A stretch of DNA of 60,000 nt from Tubiluchus corallicola (GCA_030141605.1 JAQGDQ010000123.1:436001-496000), one strand, 5' to 3'; shown: positions 33,374-49,100, counted from the stretch's first letter. Program-made: numbers and translations. The notes: generated by a model not told the origin, from the sequence alone.

Positions 33374-36300
33374 ACTGCACGCTATAGCAGCATAGAAATC
33401 TGCTGTTACAGTAAATGTGCCCTTTGTTCTTAGTTGTTTTGGAAGTTACCTATCTAGCATGCCAAAAGACAACTAGATTAGAAGACTGACATGTATTATA
33501 TCATCTTCCCTATCATTGTTACCGTCATCATGTACTATAACATTTTTTTAAATGTGTGGCATTCTGGCAGAAATTTTTGTTCCTTTTGGCAGAAATTCTG
33601 CCAGGGTGTAAAAGTTGTAGGCAACTGAGTTTCTGTGCCTTAGCAACTAGATTCTTATTGGTTGTGATACTCAAATTAGTTTTTTTTTAGAAATAACTAC
33701 GTGTGCTTTTGCAAAAATTGGTTATGCATAGTGTATTTTTAACATTTAGTTACAGTACTGATTTTATAGTTTAGTTAAAAGTGGAGTAGGTACTTAGCGT
33801 ATTTTGTATAATAATTGTATATACCAACTGTACAAACTTTGCAAATGTGCAATAGAGAATCAATATTGATTTTTAATATGGTTTGCAATGAAATGGTACA
33901 TGAATGCTGGCAGTTTTTTCCAAATTTGCAACACATTTTTGCAGCTATTAGTTTCGTACTTTTTAACTGCTATACTTACTTTTACATTCTCATTTTTAAA
34001 CAAAATTTATATTTTTTGTATAATTTAACATCAAGACAGGGAGTTGCGAAGTACAAGTGAATGTTGTCAAGGGGTAGCAAACAAACGAAATGAGATGCGG
34101 ATGGTATTGTAACCCATGACATTGGCCTAAATGTGGCTTTTAGAAAAGTATTTCTCAATATTTTCCATACTCCTGTTTTGCAGTGATATAAATTTTTGTA
34201 TGTTGGCTTTTAGTATTTCACCTCCATGTTTTTCTACCTCTCATGTCTGGCATACACGAGGCAAACTCTGTCTGCAACAGCTTGTCAGACACTGATTTTT
34301 TTGTCCATATGCACAATGCGTAAATACTGTTTTACCAAGTTTGGCACATGGGTTTTTATTAAACGTGCTTAATTTTCTGTCTGACGTGGTGGTGTAGCAA
34401 GTACTTGTGGTATCCTAGCCTTTTAACATTTTGACCATTTGTTTCGTTGATGAAGCCACAAATTGTGTGCGTTTTTTGCATCCCTGAGCCTGACTTTTCT
34501 TTTTTGACGTGATGGGATAAAGGTAAACAAATTTCGGCCAAGAATCACACTGAGTTTGATTTGCGGAACTGCACCACAGTAACTCTTTTCTATGCATTAG
34601 TTACGTGTAACACAACGGTCCTTAAACATTTAGCTCCAGCATTAAAACATGCAAAGATTGTCAAAGATACAGAACGCTACAGGTTTTCACAATAATGCAA
34701 TCGGCATTTAGAGAAGTCACTGTTTCTTTCAAAATTATCGATCTGCTAAGCCACACAACACCTTACACACGCTGTTAAGTAACAACACTAGCTTTTTTTC
34801 TAGGCTGGATGTAATAATTAGTCAGCTACAATGATCTCTGACTAGGCAGTTTTGAAAACTTTTGTTATTTGCTTTGTTAGTGTTGGATCTGTGCTTAATA
34901 AATAACAGTTATTGAACTCTAGAAGAATTTCGCGCCCTCTCACCCTTGCACGCAGCAATCGCATCCATCTTGCGATGCCTCTAGTCTGACACAAACTCAT
35001 CCTGCTCCCATGTGCAGGCTTGGCACAACAATTTGCATCAGACCATCAAAAAGTAATTGTTTTGTCCTGTGTTATGTAATAATTGTGTATTAAGGTTACG
35101 CATGACACAGGTTGTTTCGTACAAAAGTTGCCTTGTGCGGGGAAATTTTGTCTAAGACAATTTGCATTGATCAGACATTTCCCTAAAGACAGATTTTTTT
35201 GCTGTGTGCAGTTAGTATTAGATCTCACTGTTTATTAGTTAAAGCACTAAATAATCATTGCAGGTTAAGGTTTATGTTTAAATATTGTACATTTACTTGA
35301 GAGCTTATGAGCGACTACTGTGAAGTGCAATTGTTGATGACTTTTCATTCCATAACGTTAGACTATAGTGTGATGTAAGCGTATTACACATGACTGCAGT
35401 ATAACAGTAGAACTAGCAACTGAAGTTTCAAATTGTCTAACACTTATATTGGTTTGCAGATGAGCTGTGAGATTTATCGCAATATATTGGCTGAGGCCAT
35501 TTGTTTCTTCGACAAATCCTCTCCCTCTGTCAGTATTTCTGTGATACGCGTTTATCACGAAAAGTTCGAATTCATTATTTTAAATGAAGATAATTTAGAT
35601 AAAAACATTTTAAATGAAAATAAAATATAGGTACTAAATCAATCATGGGCTATTCATGCAGTTATATATGGCAACTATAGATTTATAGTAGTGATAATCA
35701 AAATATTTGTCTAGTGAAATACTGTACATACTGTTGAAAAGGTCCTGCAGCCATTGCTGTATATCTTTTTATTCTTGTAATACCACTCATTAACAGGAAT
35801 CTTTTGTAATATTTTCATGTGATGTTTTCTCCCTGCTTTTCCAGTTCTTTTGGCATTGTGCATAATAGTAAGCAGATTCAGTGTCTCGCAAACAATGGAG
35901 AAGCAGCTAACTCTAGTAACTTGAGTGTGGTGAGTGTATAATGTGCTTAGTTTGTGTATTTCTTTAGCGAACAGTCAGCTGCTCATATCACGCTTTCTAA
36001 TTATTTGTGTGTGTATATATATATATATATATATTTTTTTTTTTTCTTGATAAACTATATATATGTATATATATAGGCTATAAGCCATGTTTGGACCAAG
36101 TGGTGGTAGCTAATATACTGTATAGCAATGATTATAGTTGTATATATTTTAGTACTAAAAAGTACTGACTGTTTAATGTATATTTCGCATTTTCGTTTTA
36201 TGCACCTATACATGCATTTTATGAAATCTCATTAATGTGGATCTTATATCATTGTAATTTTTTTGGCTTTTCTCATTCCACTGTGCCATGAAATTACTTA

Positions 36301-37810
36301 GGATACGTTTTGTTGTGGTGATCAACTAAAGCTGTAATGACTTTATCCCCGTTAAGTAAATTTAAGCAAAAATTGGCATGTTTGTGGTCATAGGTCACCC
36401 TAAAGGTCATGTAAAGGTCGTCACTAAGATACGCAGGGCTGGAAAGACTCTAACACAGATTAAAAAGTTCAGCTGCATAATCTGCTGTATGAACATTATC
36501 TGCCCAATGCATAAATCGTTTGGATTTTCTTATAATCAAGAAACACTAGTGTGGCTAACAATCCTGTCAAGAACAGTTATTGTAACTGCAGATATTAGAT
36601 GTATCTAAACACACATTTTGTGAATAAGGGACTAGAGTTCGTTTAGCATTAAGTTCGTATTCGTTTAGATGTCTGTGCATTTTGTCATTAAATTTTTTAT
36701 GATCTCTATCTAACATCAGCGCCTTTATTGTATGGTAATATATGACGTCCATTTTGTATGTTCATATTATACTTTAACAAAATGGTGACGAAATTATTTT
36801 TTTACTACAATAAAACTGTCACTTGTCTTTTTTCCTTTTTTATTTTTAAGTTGTTTGTATTTTTGTAATTAGAAGACGTACCATTGTGATTTTAGTTACA
36901 ATTATCTTAGCCTGCATAGAGCCTGCGTTAGATGAATATACTGGCTTACAATGTGTTTAATGTAAGCAAAAGTGAAAAATTGAGATCCGCGATTGCAAAT
37001 TATCGGCCAACAATTAGCAATCGATTTTTATTACAGTAATAATTAAACAATTTGCCATAGGCCAGGCTATCTACTCCTATTATTGGCGCAGTATTTTATA
37101 TTTACACCTTTTTTGTATAACCATATGGCATTAAAATAATGATTTTCATAATAAGTTTGTTGCTTATACACGGCATATATATCAACGACTGCATTCATCT
37201 TTTGACCTGCTTGACAAGCTTTGTGCAGAAAGTGATCGGTTCCTCTAAAGCTTGGCTAAACTCTTGTTAATTTTTGATTGGCGAACAGTGAATTCTGCCA
37301 GATGCCATATTCTGGTTTCATCATCGTCAGTATGTTAGGCATCAGATTATAACATTGAATAGCTATTAGGTTAAATCATGAGGTAGGGTAGAGCCCTGGG
37401 GTATGGCCTCATACAGCGGTATGCCGCACTGGAGCAGGCATAGTCAACTGATAACTGGTCACGATCCGCGAGCACCGTGCACACTGGTCAATGACACATG
37501 GGCGTAATCAAATAATCTGCAATTTTTTCAACCACACTAGACCAGGCGTAGCTAAGTAACAAAAACAGTGATGCTCACGCTCACCAGAGTAGAATTTGAA
37601 TTCGTTCAGTTTTGCTCACATTAAATGACATCAGCATTACATTTAAGTGAATATCAAGAAAAGTATTAAGCACAGCACTTGTAAACGGTAGATACGACGA
37701 TAGCATGAACACCTGCGAAGTCATCCATTTTTTTCAGACGGTTTTTTTCAACAACGCGTAAATGTTCACGCATTTTTTGGGTCATCAAACGTGACCCTTT
37801 CAGTTGGTTG
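33374..37810. other. spacer between convergent LITAF and RERG-like genes
   Basis: It should contain both 3' UTRs. AATAAA sits across the LITAF stop (33369-33374), with more at about 34899, 35617 and 36812. A (TA)n/T run lies at about 36013-36050. One orphan exon candidate is at 35846-35934. Nothing else is recognisable. Confidence 0.5.
35846..35934 (+). CDS. orphan exon candidate
   Basis: A pyrimidine-rich CCAG acceptor and a GTGAGT donor bracket about 88 bases that are open in one frame for 29 codons (content like FGIVHNSKQIQCLANNGEAA). Its phase matches the end of LITAF exon 2, so it could be an alternative end of that gene reading to a TAA shortly after the donor. It could also be chance or a decayed exon. 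No family recognised. Confidence 0.22.
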
Positions 37811-40038
37811 TCAAGCGTGCACTTTGTCTTTATCTTTATGACCATGAAACACTTTATTGAGAACATGAATTACTTGCTGAGCTGCAGCACTCGACCGGCG
37901 GCGACCTAAAATACAATGCAATAGAATATAACACCTTTACTTAATGTCCATTTTCACAAAATAAAACATAAACTGTAGGCTATTTTCACAGACAAGATTA
38001 AATACAATAAGATCTATTTACAAATAAAGTAGCATAAAATACACACATCATCATTTACACACGCGGACTTTAATACCTAATACATTTCTCACACAAATGA
38101 ATGAGCACATCCATTCTAACACACTCAGTCATTCTCTCATGCACTCATTCACTCTGGCTAAATTTTACACATATTACAACTACGTGAAGGTGATTGCCAT
38201 TGATAAGACTTGAAAATTTTTAAGTTACTGCAAAAAAACAAAACATTTTAGCCATTATTAATTTTCGCTAAAATACATGCACGATACTACGTAGTCAATT
38301 AGTCATGCAGTTTCTACCTCTTTGCCAGTAGATATTTTGCTACAGCTGCTAGTCCATCGTTAACAGTAAAAAAGGCCACAGTAACTGCTTTACACCTATG
38401 TGAGCAAAACTGCGAGTAAACCGCCTCTAAAATAAAATTAAATTCACCTCTTGATTCGACAACTTTCCGTCGCTTCAGTTCTCTGTGAAGTTCGTGGAAT
38501 GATTCGACTACATTTTCGTCCCCGTCACTGGCAGAACATTCAAAAAAACTACAGCAGAGTTCTTCTGCGAGAGCTTCGCCCTCTTCTTGCTTCACCTGAT
38601 AAGAAATCCTTTCAGAAAAAAACACTACTCTTTTTTCTTAGATATTATTACGTGAAAGTAGGAGCAAGCTGCAAGTTTGGAATTCTTTATCATAAATTAG
38701 TTAGAATTACTCTTGTGTGAGCGCTCTAACATTGGAAATGCTGCAACTTGGTTGGCCACCTGTCAAGGATGAACTTTGGGCTGCCTTGATTATTGGGGAA
38801 TGTGGTTGCCTATTGGTTTATGGACGATGCGTTGCAACCAGAATGTCCTGATTCAAATCCAGGCTGCATCCAGGCTATTTTAAACATAAGCTTGATAATT
38901 AATTACGTGTTAAAAACACACATTAACACCTTAATGGTATAATGAGAGACCGATCAAGATAGAGCATTATTAAAGACTACCATTTGGAGTTAATGAAGTC
39001 ATTTGCGAGTCCTGAAAAGAACTAAAGACAAAAGACTTGGAGAAAAGCAACCTTCCCCACAATTGAATTTTTGTGATTCTCATCACAGGCGGCACGTTTA
39101 GCAGAAAGCGCCAAATATAATCATCTTTTTTGTTTAAAGTCGGCTCTTAATTCAACAGACAACACAAACTTGCCATGAGGCTTTCATCAACAAATTACAC
39201 CTACATAGTAGAGATTATTATTACCCTACTTTTACCCTAAATGTCACGCGCCAGGCTGGGCAACAACGGACACCATTTTTAAAGTCTTTGGCATTACCCG
39301 GCCGCTGTATCGAACTCATCACCTTCCAGACCTTAGCACTAGATTATATCTGACAGAAATTATATTAGTTAAGAGTGCTAAGTATATTAATTACTTTAAG
39401 GTGGAATATCATCAATCTAAGTAGACCTACATTAATTTTCTTATAAAAACATTGTCACATTTAAATGAGTTAGTTGAAAACAAAATGCAACTCAATTATC
39501 TTGCGCTTAAACTGTAAGGCAATTATTTGTACATGCACAAAACTCACCTCTCTTATATGATCTAGATCTGCTTTATTACCAATTATAATGCAAGGCGAAG
39601 ACTTGGTCCCTTTAATGTCGTCTATGTATAATTTTATTGAGGCGATTTGTTTGAAACTATCTCTGTCATCAATACTGTAAACTAGCAAAAACGATTCCCC
39701 CCACTTCACCTGTCCCTCCTTGTGCGGAGTTTCACTCTGGAAAATATTAAGTTAAAGTATAAACATATACACATTTTGATTTATAGTTATTATAATATTA
39801 ATGACAAGATTATTATTAAGGCAACAAAATCGACAATAGGAAAAGTGAAAAAGTTGAAATACAGTCTGAAATACAACTTTTTTACTTTTCTTGTCTTTCA
39901 AAATTTAATTAATTGTATGATAATTAATGCACATTTTAATATTGCACAGGACTAGCTTAGCAGGCCTAATTATTTTTGTTGTAACACACAAATAATAATA
40001 ATACACATAGTATATACATAAATACATATATTTTTTCA

Positions 40039-40071
<33 letters not shown>

Positions 40072-43000
40072 GTGTGTATGCTAGTTTTTGGCGTGTTGCT
40101 TGAAAACATTAATTTATTTGAACCATGACGCGTTTCGTTGTTCATGTCAGCTTTTTAAAATGGATTGAAACAATGAAACACACTGTAATAAATACGCAAA
40201 TGTATGCGCAAGTGTTTTCTGCAAAAATAAGATTTTCAGACTATGATAAGATGAGAATACATTGAAAAAATGTTCGTTTCAGTTATAATTCATATTTAAA
40301 ATAATATTAAAACTGATAAAGTGAAACATTTATTTCCTACTTGCAAGTTCAGACACAAGGTAAGAGGTATAATCAAAAATAAAATGCAAATAGATTATGG
40401 CACGCTTAAAGTGTCACTGGTTAAACGTAGATTATGTAATAACAAAAATTTTATTTCAGCTGTAAAAAATTGCACATAAATTTGTGTATTTATTATTGTA
40501 TTTCATTAATCCGTTTCAAGGTCATGGTTCAAGTAAATGAATATGTATTTTTTGTGCAATATTATTGAAAAGGACTAAAGGTATACAAACGCTTTATAAC
40601 TTACCTGACCTCCTGTGTCCAATATCTCGAGTATTACATTTTCATCATCAATTATGAGCGCATGTCTATACGTCCATTCTATATTATAAAAGACAAACAT
40701 TCAAATTTAGCAATCCACCATCTTAATGTCGTACTGTTATGAATCGCAATGTTCATTGTATCCTATTAATTCAGTGTCATGTTCACACTGGAAAATCTAG
40801 TTCGCACTAAGATTGTAGTTCTGTTCACACTAAGTTGATCAACACAACCAGTAGGCCCAGTCTCGGTCTCAACTAGCTCTAATCTCAGTGCTTATAATCA
40901 GCATAGAGGTATTTTTATTGTGCAAGTATTTAATAGCTATAGTGTAAGAACTGAAGAAAATTCCTGTCAATGTGTCACTTACTGAAAATCTCACACCAGC
41001 TCATGCAAGAAAAATGCCGTGTAGATACATTTGTGCAAATTTGTAAAGCGCCTAGCATCTACAAAGCAAATTACAAACTTTCAGCGATAAGAAACCGATA
41101 AATTAATATTTCAGTTTGATTGTAAAAATAGTGGGTGTCAGGAGATGATGATATTGATAAATTATAATATAGTAGAGTGCTAATAGTAGGTATGCTGCAA
41201 CAAAGAAGAAAACTATCCACTCTGTGGGGGAAGGTTCGCTACTAAATGTACGGGGGGAGGGGATTTAAATAAAGGTGCGCTAACTAAACAGGTTAGTCAT
41301 AAAGTCGACCAATTCAACATTTCCTTAAAATCGTAAAGAAAATTTTTATGCGAAAACAGTTACGGAATTTGGATGTCTTACCTAAGGTTGGGTCATATTC
41401 CCAGATAAACCTCTTTGTCAGGAATCGAACAATTAATGCTGCAATAGCAAATGCCAAAAATTAGTATGTTGATACACTACACATCTAAACATGTAGTAAA
41501 CAAATGATTTTATTTCATAAATAACATAGTAATATTTACGTGTTTTCTTAACGTGTTAACCTTTATTTGGTATAGCAAAGGGTCTGTATAGAAATGATGT
41601 CTGATTGATGGGAGAAGTGAGGTCAGTACTACTGACTTGCAGCAACCTTTTATATAAGCAAGTTCTTTCTATCCCTTTTTAAGGTTGAGTTCGCCAGACC
41701 GGATTATATAAACCACGTAATTATGATCACACATACACAAAATCGGCTTTGGCTTCCTTCAGACGTATGAAACCCATAAGAAAATTTGCTTATTAACTCA
41801 TGCAAGAGCTTAGAAATTTTCACTCCAGTCGTTTCTTAAGCTGAGGATTATAGCCATCTGGAACGTAGCTTGTCATTTCCCAAGCCTTTTACGAAACGAG
41901 AACATTTTTATTTAATTCGTACTCCGTTCTGCAAATTTGCCGTTTTTTGTTGAGGAAATTTTAATGAACTACGAAAGATTTAGGTAGTCTAAGTTGACTC
42001 ATTAAAATCGACTCTTTCCGCGGGATAGCTGGCGGCACTTTGAGAAAGCAACAGGCTCATAGCGCTGCAGCTAATAAGTGTTTTTAATGGGGAATTAAAT
42101 TGGGATTCATGTCTCAATATCCTTAACGAGCACAAGTTTCTAATGCGATAAAAGTAATACATTTCCAGCGCTACATGACATGAATGAAACAAAAAGTAAA
42201 ATGCCAAGCTTTCTCTCAACAATAGTTGTTTTTTTCAGAGCTTAAATTTAATTGTTGTTTTAGACCAAGCTTGAGAGTACCAATGATTCAACACAGGAAA
42301 TAAACGGAAAAATCGCGACGCTTGTGGAACTTACTGTACGCAGGGCCGGATTATGACCTTTTGGGGCTCCTAGGCCAAAGCAATTATTCGGCCCCCTTCG
42401 GACGGCGTCAGCCTCTAAACTCGCCAAAATCCATCTTGAATATTTTTTGCTGGTGGTATGTCTTAGCGATATGTATATAGCTTGACGTAAACTTATTGCA
42501 AATTGTTTAAATAAACTAGAAAAGCTGACTTTTGTTTGTCAATAAAAATATTCTTTAAGAAATAGGCTATGCAAACCAGATTAGCATATTGTTTCAACAC
42601 AACCGTAGTAAAAAAGCACATTTTTAGTCAAATGTTACTAAAGCTTGAAGGGCTTCAATATTGAGGGGCCCTAGGTTTGCAGCCTGTATTAGCCTATAGA
42701 ATAATCCGGTTCTGACTGCATTATACTGTACTATAGTTGCATAACTAAATTTGAACCATATATATTGATATATAATAACGCTAACTACTTTGCTTTGACA
42801 ATCAGCAAAGCCGTACTATAGTAAAACAATTAACAAATAATGCGCGTAATGCAACCCAATATCTTCAGTAAAGACGAGTTGAATTAAGTATTTCAATAAT
42901 CTCAGTTCACAGGATAAAATATCAATCTTTCTATCTGGTAATCCACAACTAAGCCATGATAAAAATATTCTCATATTTCAATTAGTGCAGAGATATATTA

Positions 43001-46000
43001 AGGAGACTAAAATATTCGCCGTAGAAATTAGTCATTATTCAGTACTTTGCCAGATTAGTTTAAAAAGTATAATGCATTTTGCATATGTAAAGTTCTCTAA
43101 TGCTTCATTGCCAATTATTTCCGTACAAACTTTGTAATTTTTGATGTACAAATGATGCAAGCCTGGTGTACAAATCAGTTTATTCTAGACTGTTCACCCT
43201 AGGCTTTATAATATAATAACTAAAATTACGTTAACTTTTTTAGAGGAGTGAACTTTAAACCGTTTGAATAATCCAAAAAATATATTATAATCAAGCTCCT
43301 CAATACTTGATAGAAAATTACATGAGCTTCGTCCCAACAATCACTATGCTCTACGTGACCCATTTTTTATTGCCTACACGACATTTGTATAATAGTTTTT
43401 TTCCAAAAAGGCATCCGCCCATGGAATAGTTTACCAATTGAAAGCAGACAGGCCTTCCTTTCTCCATTTGCTTTTAAAAGTAGATTCTTGAACCTATGGG
43501 GAGTTCGTACTAAACGAGTATGCCCCAATTATAATGAAGATCGAAGTAATGAAATTTCAACAAATAGATTCATTGCTAATTTTTCGCAATTAAAAGGTGA
43601 TTTGTTTTTCAGGAATATTATCGATGATGACCGTTCATGTAGCTACAACAATTCGACTGAAAGCCCTCGCCATTATGTTTTCGCGCAAACTATGACATAC
43701 ACACAACACTATTATTGACTCTGTTATTATCATCACATAACTCAAGAATTACACGCCAAATCTAGACCTGCTATTATGTACAAGGACATTTTTTATAAAC
43801 TCAGATCAGGTCATCCATCCAAATTGTTGCCGAACTACAAAAAGTCCACTAAACGTTTTGTTAACTGATTGTACGTATAATTGTATTTTAAGTTATTATG
43901 TAGACTGTCTTTCAATCAAGTACTCATTAATAAACAACTTATGCTAGAATCAACCATATGTACTGTTGTAGTAACTGTAATACTACACTAATTGTATTAA
44001 TTCCACATGTATTGGATTTCTGAATTCTGTAGCAACATTGTGCATTACAATGTACAACTTGTACTTTTCATGGGCTTATAGGCTTATACATCGAGAATCG
44101 TTTCTGTTATCGTATCTATTGTATGGGTTTTGTAAATTTAATTAAGTATTAACTAATGAGCTAGTCGCATTTTTGAATTAACTATTTTGAGTTATTACAT
44201 ACTCTAACTAATTAATTGTATATTTCTTAACTGCACATAGTAGAAATACTGTGATCAGCAATAGTTACTGTGTTGTAAATCCACTCAAAATAAATAAAGT
44301 ATATATATAGCTCGAGGCCAGTCCAGTCCAGTATAGCGCACTTCCAGTCCACTACAATCCGTTCTGTTCTAATTCAAAGCAATGTAATCTATAGATCATT
44401 GCCTGGTATCTATCTATGCCGTCCTCTACGTACATTTAATTCAGGATCAGTTTCAAACTCATTAACTCACAAGTTTTGAGAGATGCTCTTCTTCCTGGGT
44501 TTTTTTTTAAATTAACGTCGTCTCAATTTTAGTACCTAATTTGTTAAATTGAATTTTGCTAAAATGCTTGTTTGTATTAGGTTGTTCTTAAAGGTCACGT
44601 AGGATTACACGAAATGTCGAGAGCAGGTAAATGATAAGGGCGTGTAAGTGAGCAGCACCCTTCTCTTTGCATTAGCAATGTAACCATCCTCCAAAACAAC
44701 CTTCTCACTTGTAAGACAACTTCGGTTTTGGATTTAACAAGGAGAAAACTGTCTTAAACATGTCGAGTAGAAGACACGCGTTGACAAATGTTGGTTGAAA
44801 ATTCAGATACGCCAACGTTGTTTGAACGGTATTGTCGTTTTCCGTAGACGTTTTATCCTGGATAATGAAATGGAAATTGAAAGGGAGAAGTCGGAAATGG
44901 CTTCCTAACAAAATGCAAAGCACGGCTCTATATTTGAACGACCTAGCAAAATTCGAGAAAGTGAACGTTAGTGGATTATATTACTCTGGTTGATGATATG
45001 TGATTATGGAAGGTAAAAACATCCAATTTAGTTACAGATGCAGAATTTTTAGATGCACGAGGCAAGTAACTAAACGTTCTAAATATAATCATTTCTTGCT
45101 ACTCTTTAGTATCATGTATCTTTCTGGCTAAGAGCCAATTCTAAGTCTGTAACTAACGCTAAATTAGGTTTTTGTAAGAAATTTTATCTATGGATGAGTG
45201 AAGATAATAATAATACATATCTTATTGATAAACTACTATAATAGAAACGAAACATGCTAATATGATATAATAGACCATGGTCATCATTCATCTATCACGT
45301 ATATCACCTATTACGTATATTATCTATTACCTATTATGTATCACCTATTACGTATATTATCTTTTGCGCATCTCATCTACTCTTGTCTAGCTCAGCTCAA
45401 AACTTCGCAGGTTTTTGGCTGTTAAATTCTACAACCGTAGCTTGTATGAACAATTTTTTTATTCAAAAGTCTTAATAGGAAACATTCTTGTAATAATTAA
45501 GTAATAACTGGTTATAAAGCCACGATACCATCAAATTTGACCCTTTCTTGTCTGTTATTAGATGACGTTCCTACAGGGCAAGATTATGTCCTTTTGGGGC
45601 CCCTAGGTTAATGAAATTATGGGCCCTCCTCAGACGGAGCCGCTCTCTATCTCGCCCGCACCCGTCTTGATACATTTTAGCGACATTTATACAGCTTGAA
45701 GTGAACTTATTGCAAATTCTTTAAATAAACTAGAATAGCTGATTTTGTTTGTCAATAAAGATATTCTTTAAGAAATATCATTATGTTACTATGTATTGTA
45801 AACTAAGTTAGGAGATATTGCAACACAACCGCAGTGAAAAACAGATTTTTTTTTACCAAATGTTAAAAAAGCTTGAAGGTCCCCAAGCTTGAGGAGCCTT
45901 AGGCTGCAACCTATACTAGTCTATAGGATAATCCGGCCCTGTTGCTGGCATCCTGAAATTGTGCTTAGTGTGCCTACAAATCTTAAGCTATCTGGTAGCA

Positions 46001-46139
46001 GAGCCAAACATTTTTTAAATTAACACTGTTTGCGTTGAGACATCTTTATTTTATTTTATTTCATTTCATTTCATTTCATCTCATCTCATCTCATCTCATC
46101 TCATCTCATCTCATCTCATCTCATCTCATCTCATCTCAT

Positions 46140-46171
<32 letters not shown>

Positions 46172-49100
46172 TATCTTATCTTATCTTATCTTATTTTATT
46201 TTATTTTATTTTCAACAGGATTCGTTTGCAGCACGATTTTCCTTGGAACTCTTCTAACGTGATAACCAACCTTGAGAGTTGAAGCTAACTATAGAGCAGA
46301 GCTTTTTTCGATTATGTTTCACACAGCTCATTGAATTACATGCTCGGCTTGAAACGCTTATTAGACTAACTTGGAGCAAACAATAATGGAAAGAAGCCAG
46401 TTTTCGTTAAGTTACACTTGTTATACCATCACTCGGTGTGGTTTTTCATCGATGAATCATACCACATTCTTCCTGCCTTAATTAATCTAGCTAAGGTTTA
46501 CAAGTGTCATTCTGTGTTGACGTTCGGAAAATACTGCTGATTTTATTAGCCGTCTTCTAATATATATAATCTTGAACTGCAAGGTTCAAAGAACTGTAAA
46601 ACGACTGTTATCAATTCGATTGCGTTCACTGAGGTTTCTAATGGGTTGTCACTTGTCAGGAAGCGAGTTTTGTCTTGGAAACGTCTCAGATATTCCAATG
46701 GCGAAGAAAAATTCTCAAGCAGCACAAGTGAATTCAAGTGGTGGTGGTAGTGGTGGTGATGGTGGTGGTGGTAGTGGTAGTAGTGGTGGTGGTGGTGGTG
46801 ATGCTGGTAGTTGTAGCGGCAGCAGAATTTATTCGCCACATGCAAGTAGTCGGGCACCCGCGTCGCTCCAAAGATGGTTTCTATTGGAGTTTTGTTACTG
46901 TTCCACCGAGAATACTGTAAGAGGTAAATGAAGAACTCCAGTATGTGCCTTCAGGTATGATCGCTGAGAAAAATTCCTAGTTTTACATTATTTAAAGGTA
47001 CAAGAAGGAAATCATGTCTCATAGACCTACCAAAATAACCTACCAAAAACATAAAAGAAAGTGATACATTAGAAGTATTCAAAAACAAGCTTAAAAAAAT
47101 AAGAAACGCAGCTTATATCCATCCACTCCACTAATAAATTGTCTCATATTTTTCTAATTTTACCAACATGGAGTATAATTAGTCATGGTTTTATTTTAAA
47201 AATAAAACTCCGTTTTAAGTATATGTCTCCTGTGCAACATCTAGTTTTATTAATTTCCTGTTAAGTGGCTAGTTGTTGTGTTTCAGTATTTTGTGTAATT
47301 TGTAGTGATGTATCTGTAATTACTGTTTGTGCCCCTGATGTCGTAGTTTTTGTATTAATAATCATTGTAGTGTATTTTCTATCGGTAATACTTTGTGTAT
47401 ATTTCACATATTTTTAGCTTAGCTTAAAATTTTATACACTTTGCACATTTGTAGTTTTTAGATGCTCACGTTTTTCTGATATTCCTAATTTCTAATTTGC
47501 ATTGGATGCATTTGTCTTCACCAGTGTTTTGTTTTAGAACAACTAGTTGTTGTCTTTCATGCAATCCGTTTTATGACAAATAAAGATTTTACTACTACAT
47601 GTACTAACTAAAACCTTCCGCATGCCTATTGAAGTTGCACTTATTTATTACGCAATAATACATCTCCCATGTTTGCCAAGTCGATTTTAACAACTCGTCT
47701 AAGTGACGTGTCATAAACTGTAAATTTCTTTACAACGATAGAGCGTTGAACTGTTTGCAAATTTGCAAATTAACTGCGTGAACAAAACATCAACAGTTTA
47801 TGTTGCGATAAGAACTAATTCCTTATGGCTGGGTTATCGTTTATATGTAAACCCCGAAAACACGCTGATAAATAATTTTATATTTCGCAATAGGGAGAAA
47901 GAGACAAACACGAAGGCTGAAGTTGCATTAGTGCATAAGTGTACAAACTTTTGAGTGTCTTGTAAGTTGTAAGACAGAGCTTGTATCAGTTTCTTTTGCT
48001 TTTTAAATTTAAGCCTCTGATAGAATGTTTCTAATGATGCAGCTGTTTGAAAGCGAGAAAACGTTGTATGGGGTGAAACGTGAAACTCGGCGGATCTCCG
48101 AAAGCGTTTGCATTTCAGAAAAAAAGGTGTAGCGTTACAGCTTGCTTTAGAAATACAATCGATATAGATTAAAAATTTATTGAAGACAAGCATTTATGAG
48201 CGCATATTGTTGTTGCTCGGCTGTGAAATTTATTTTTGACTTGTCCTCCTGATTCTTATCCTTGCGAGGAAGCAATAAATGTGCCTAAAATTAATTTGTT
48301 TGCGCTCTTCACGGAAAAAGCCCACCATTACTGAGCTTATCAGTAATTTTTTGCTTCATATGAAGTTTCGTGACACACGCCCAGGGCTAGGGTCACGAAA
48401 CTCACAAGAAACACTTCCTAGGTGGGGTGTTATGCATATGTGTAACCCGTCGCCCCCGGGTCAAAGGTCATGGATCGGGCAGGGTTTATTTTTTTGTCAG
48501 GCTGGATCTCCTCCTACAGGTTTTGAGCTAGGGCCACAATTTTTGGTATGTCGCCAGGTTGTTGTGTCGAGTCGAGTTGTTGTGCATATGAGTCATTTGC
48601 GTATGAGAGAATTTTTCGGTGAGGGGCAAAAACCAAAATCGAAGGGGTCGTGGACATTAGTGCTTCCAGTGTCGAGGAACAGTAACGCGTAATATATCAA
48701 ATGAAATGTTTCGATGAGACAAATCGAATGGTGTAAGTTTCGCTGATGTTGGTTGATCCCTGACCTGGACAAAAACCGAAATCGCAGGTTGGAACACCGA
48801 TGCTTCCAGTGTCAAGTAACAGTAGCTTATAGTACATCAAATGAAAGGTATGAACGAGACTAATTGAGTAGTATAAGTTACGCCCCTAACTTGTTGACCT
48901 TGACCCCGAGGTCATAGGAAAGTGGAAATACAGGTTTTACTGTCTTATAATATTTCAAATGAAAGGTCTCGGTGAGACGAATTGAATGTTATGACCTAAG
49001 CCTAGACTGGTCAACCACTGACCCCACTAGAGGACAAAAAGTGAACTTTCGTGGAAATGATACAAATGCTTCATATATCGAGCATCAGTAGGTTGTAGTA

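Noticed and set aside
46035-46262. Ser/Ile/His-rich open frame
   Set aside because: Artefact of the pentanucleotide array.
46572-46931. 119-codon poly-Gly/Ser open frame
   Set aside because: Driven by the GGT repeat, no domain, no splice or start evidence.
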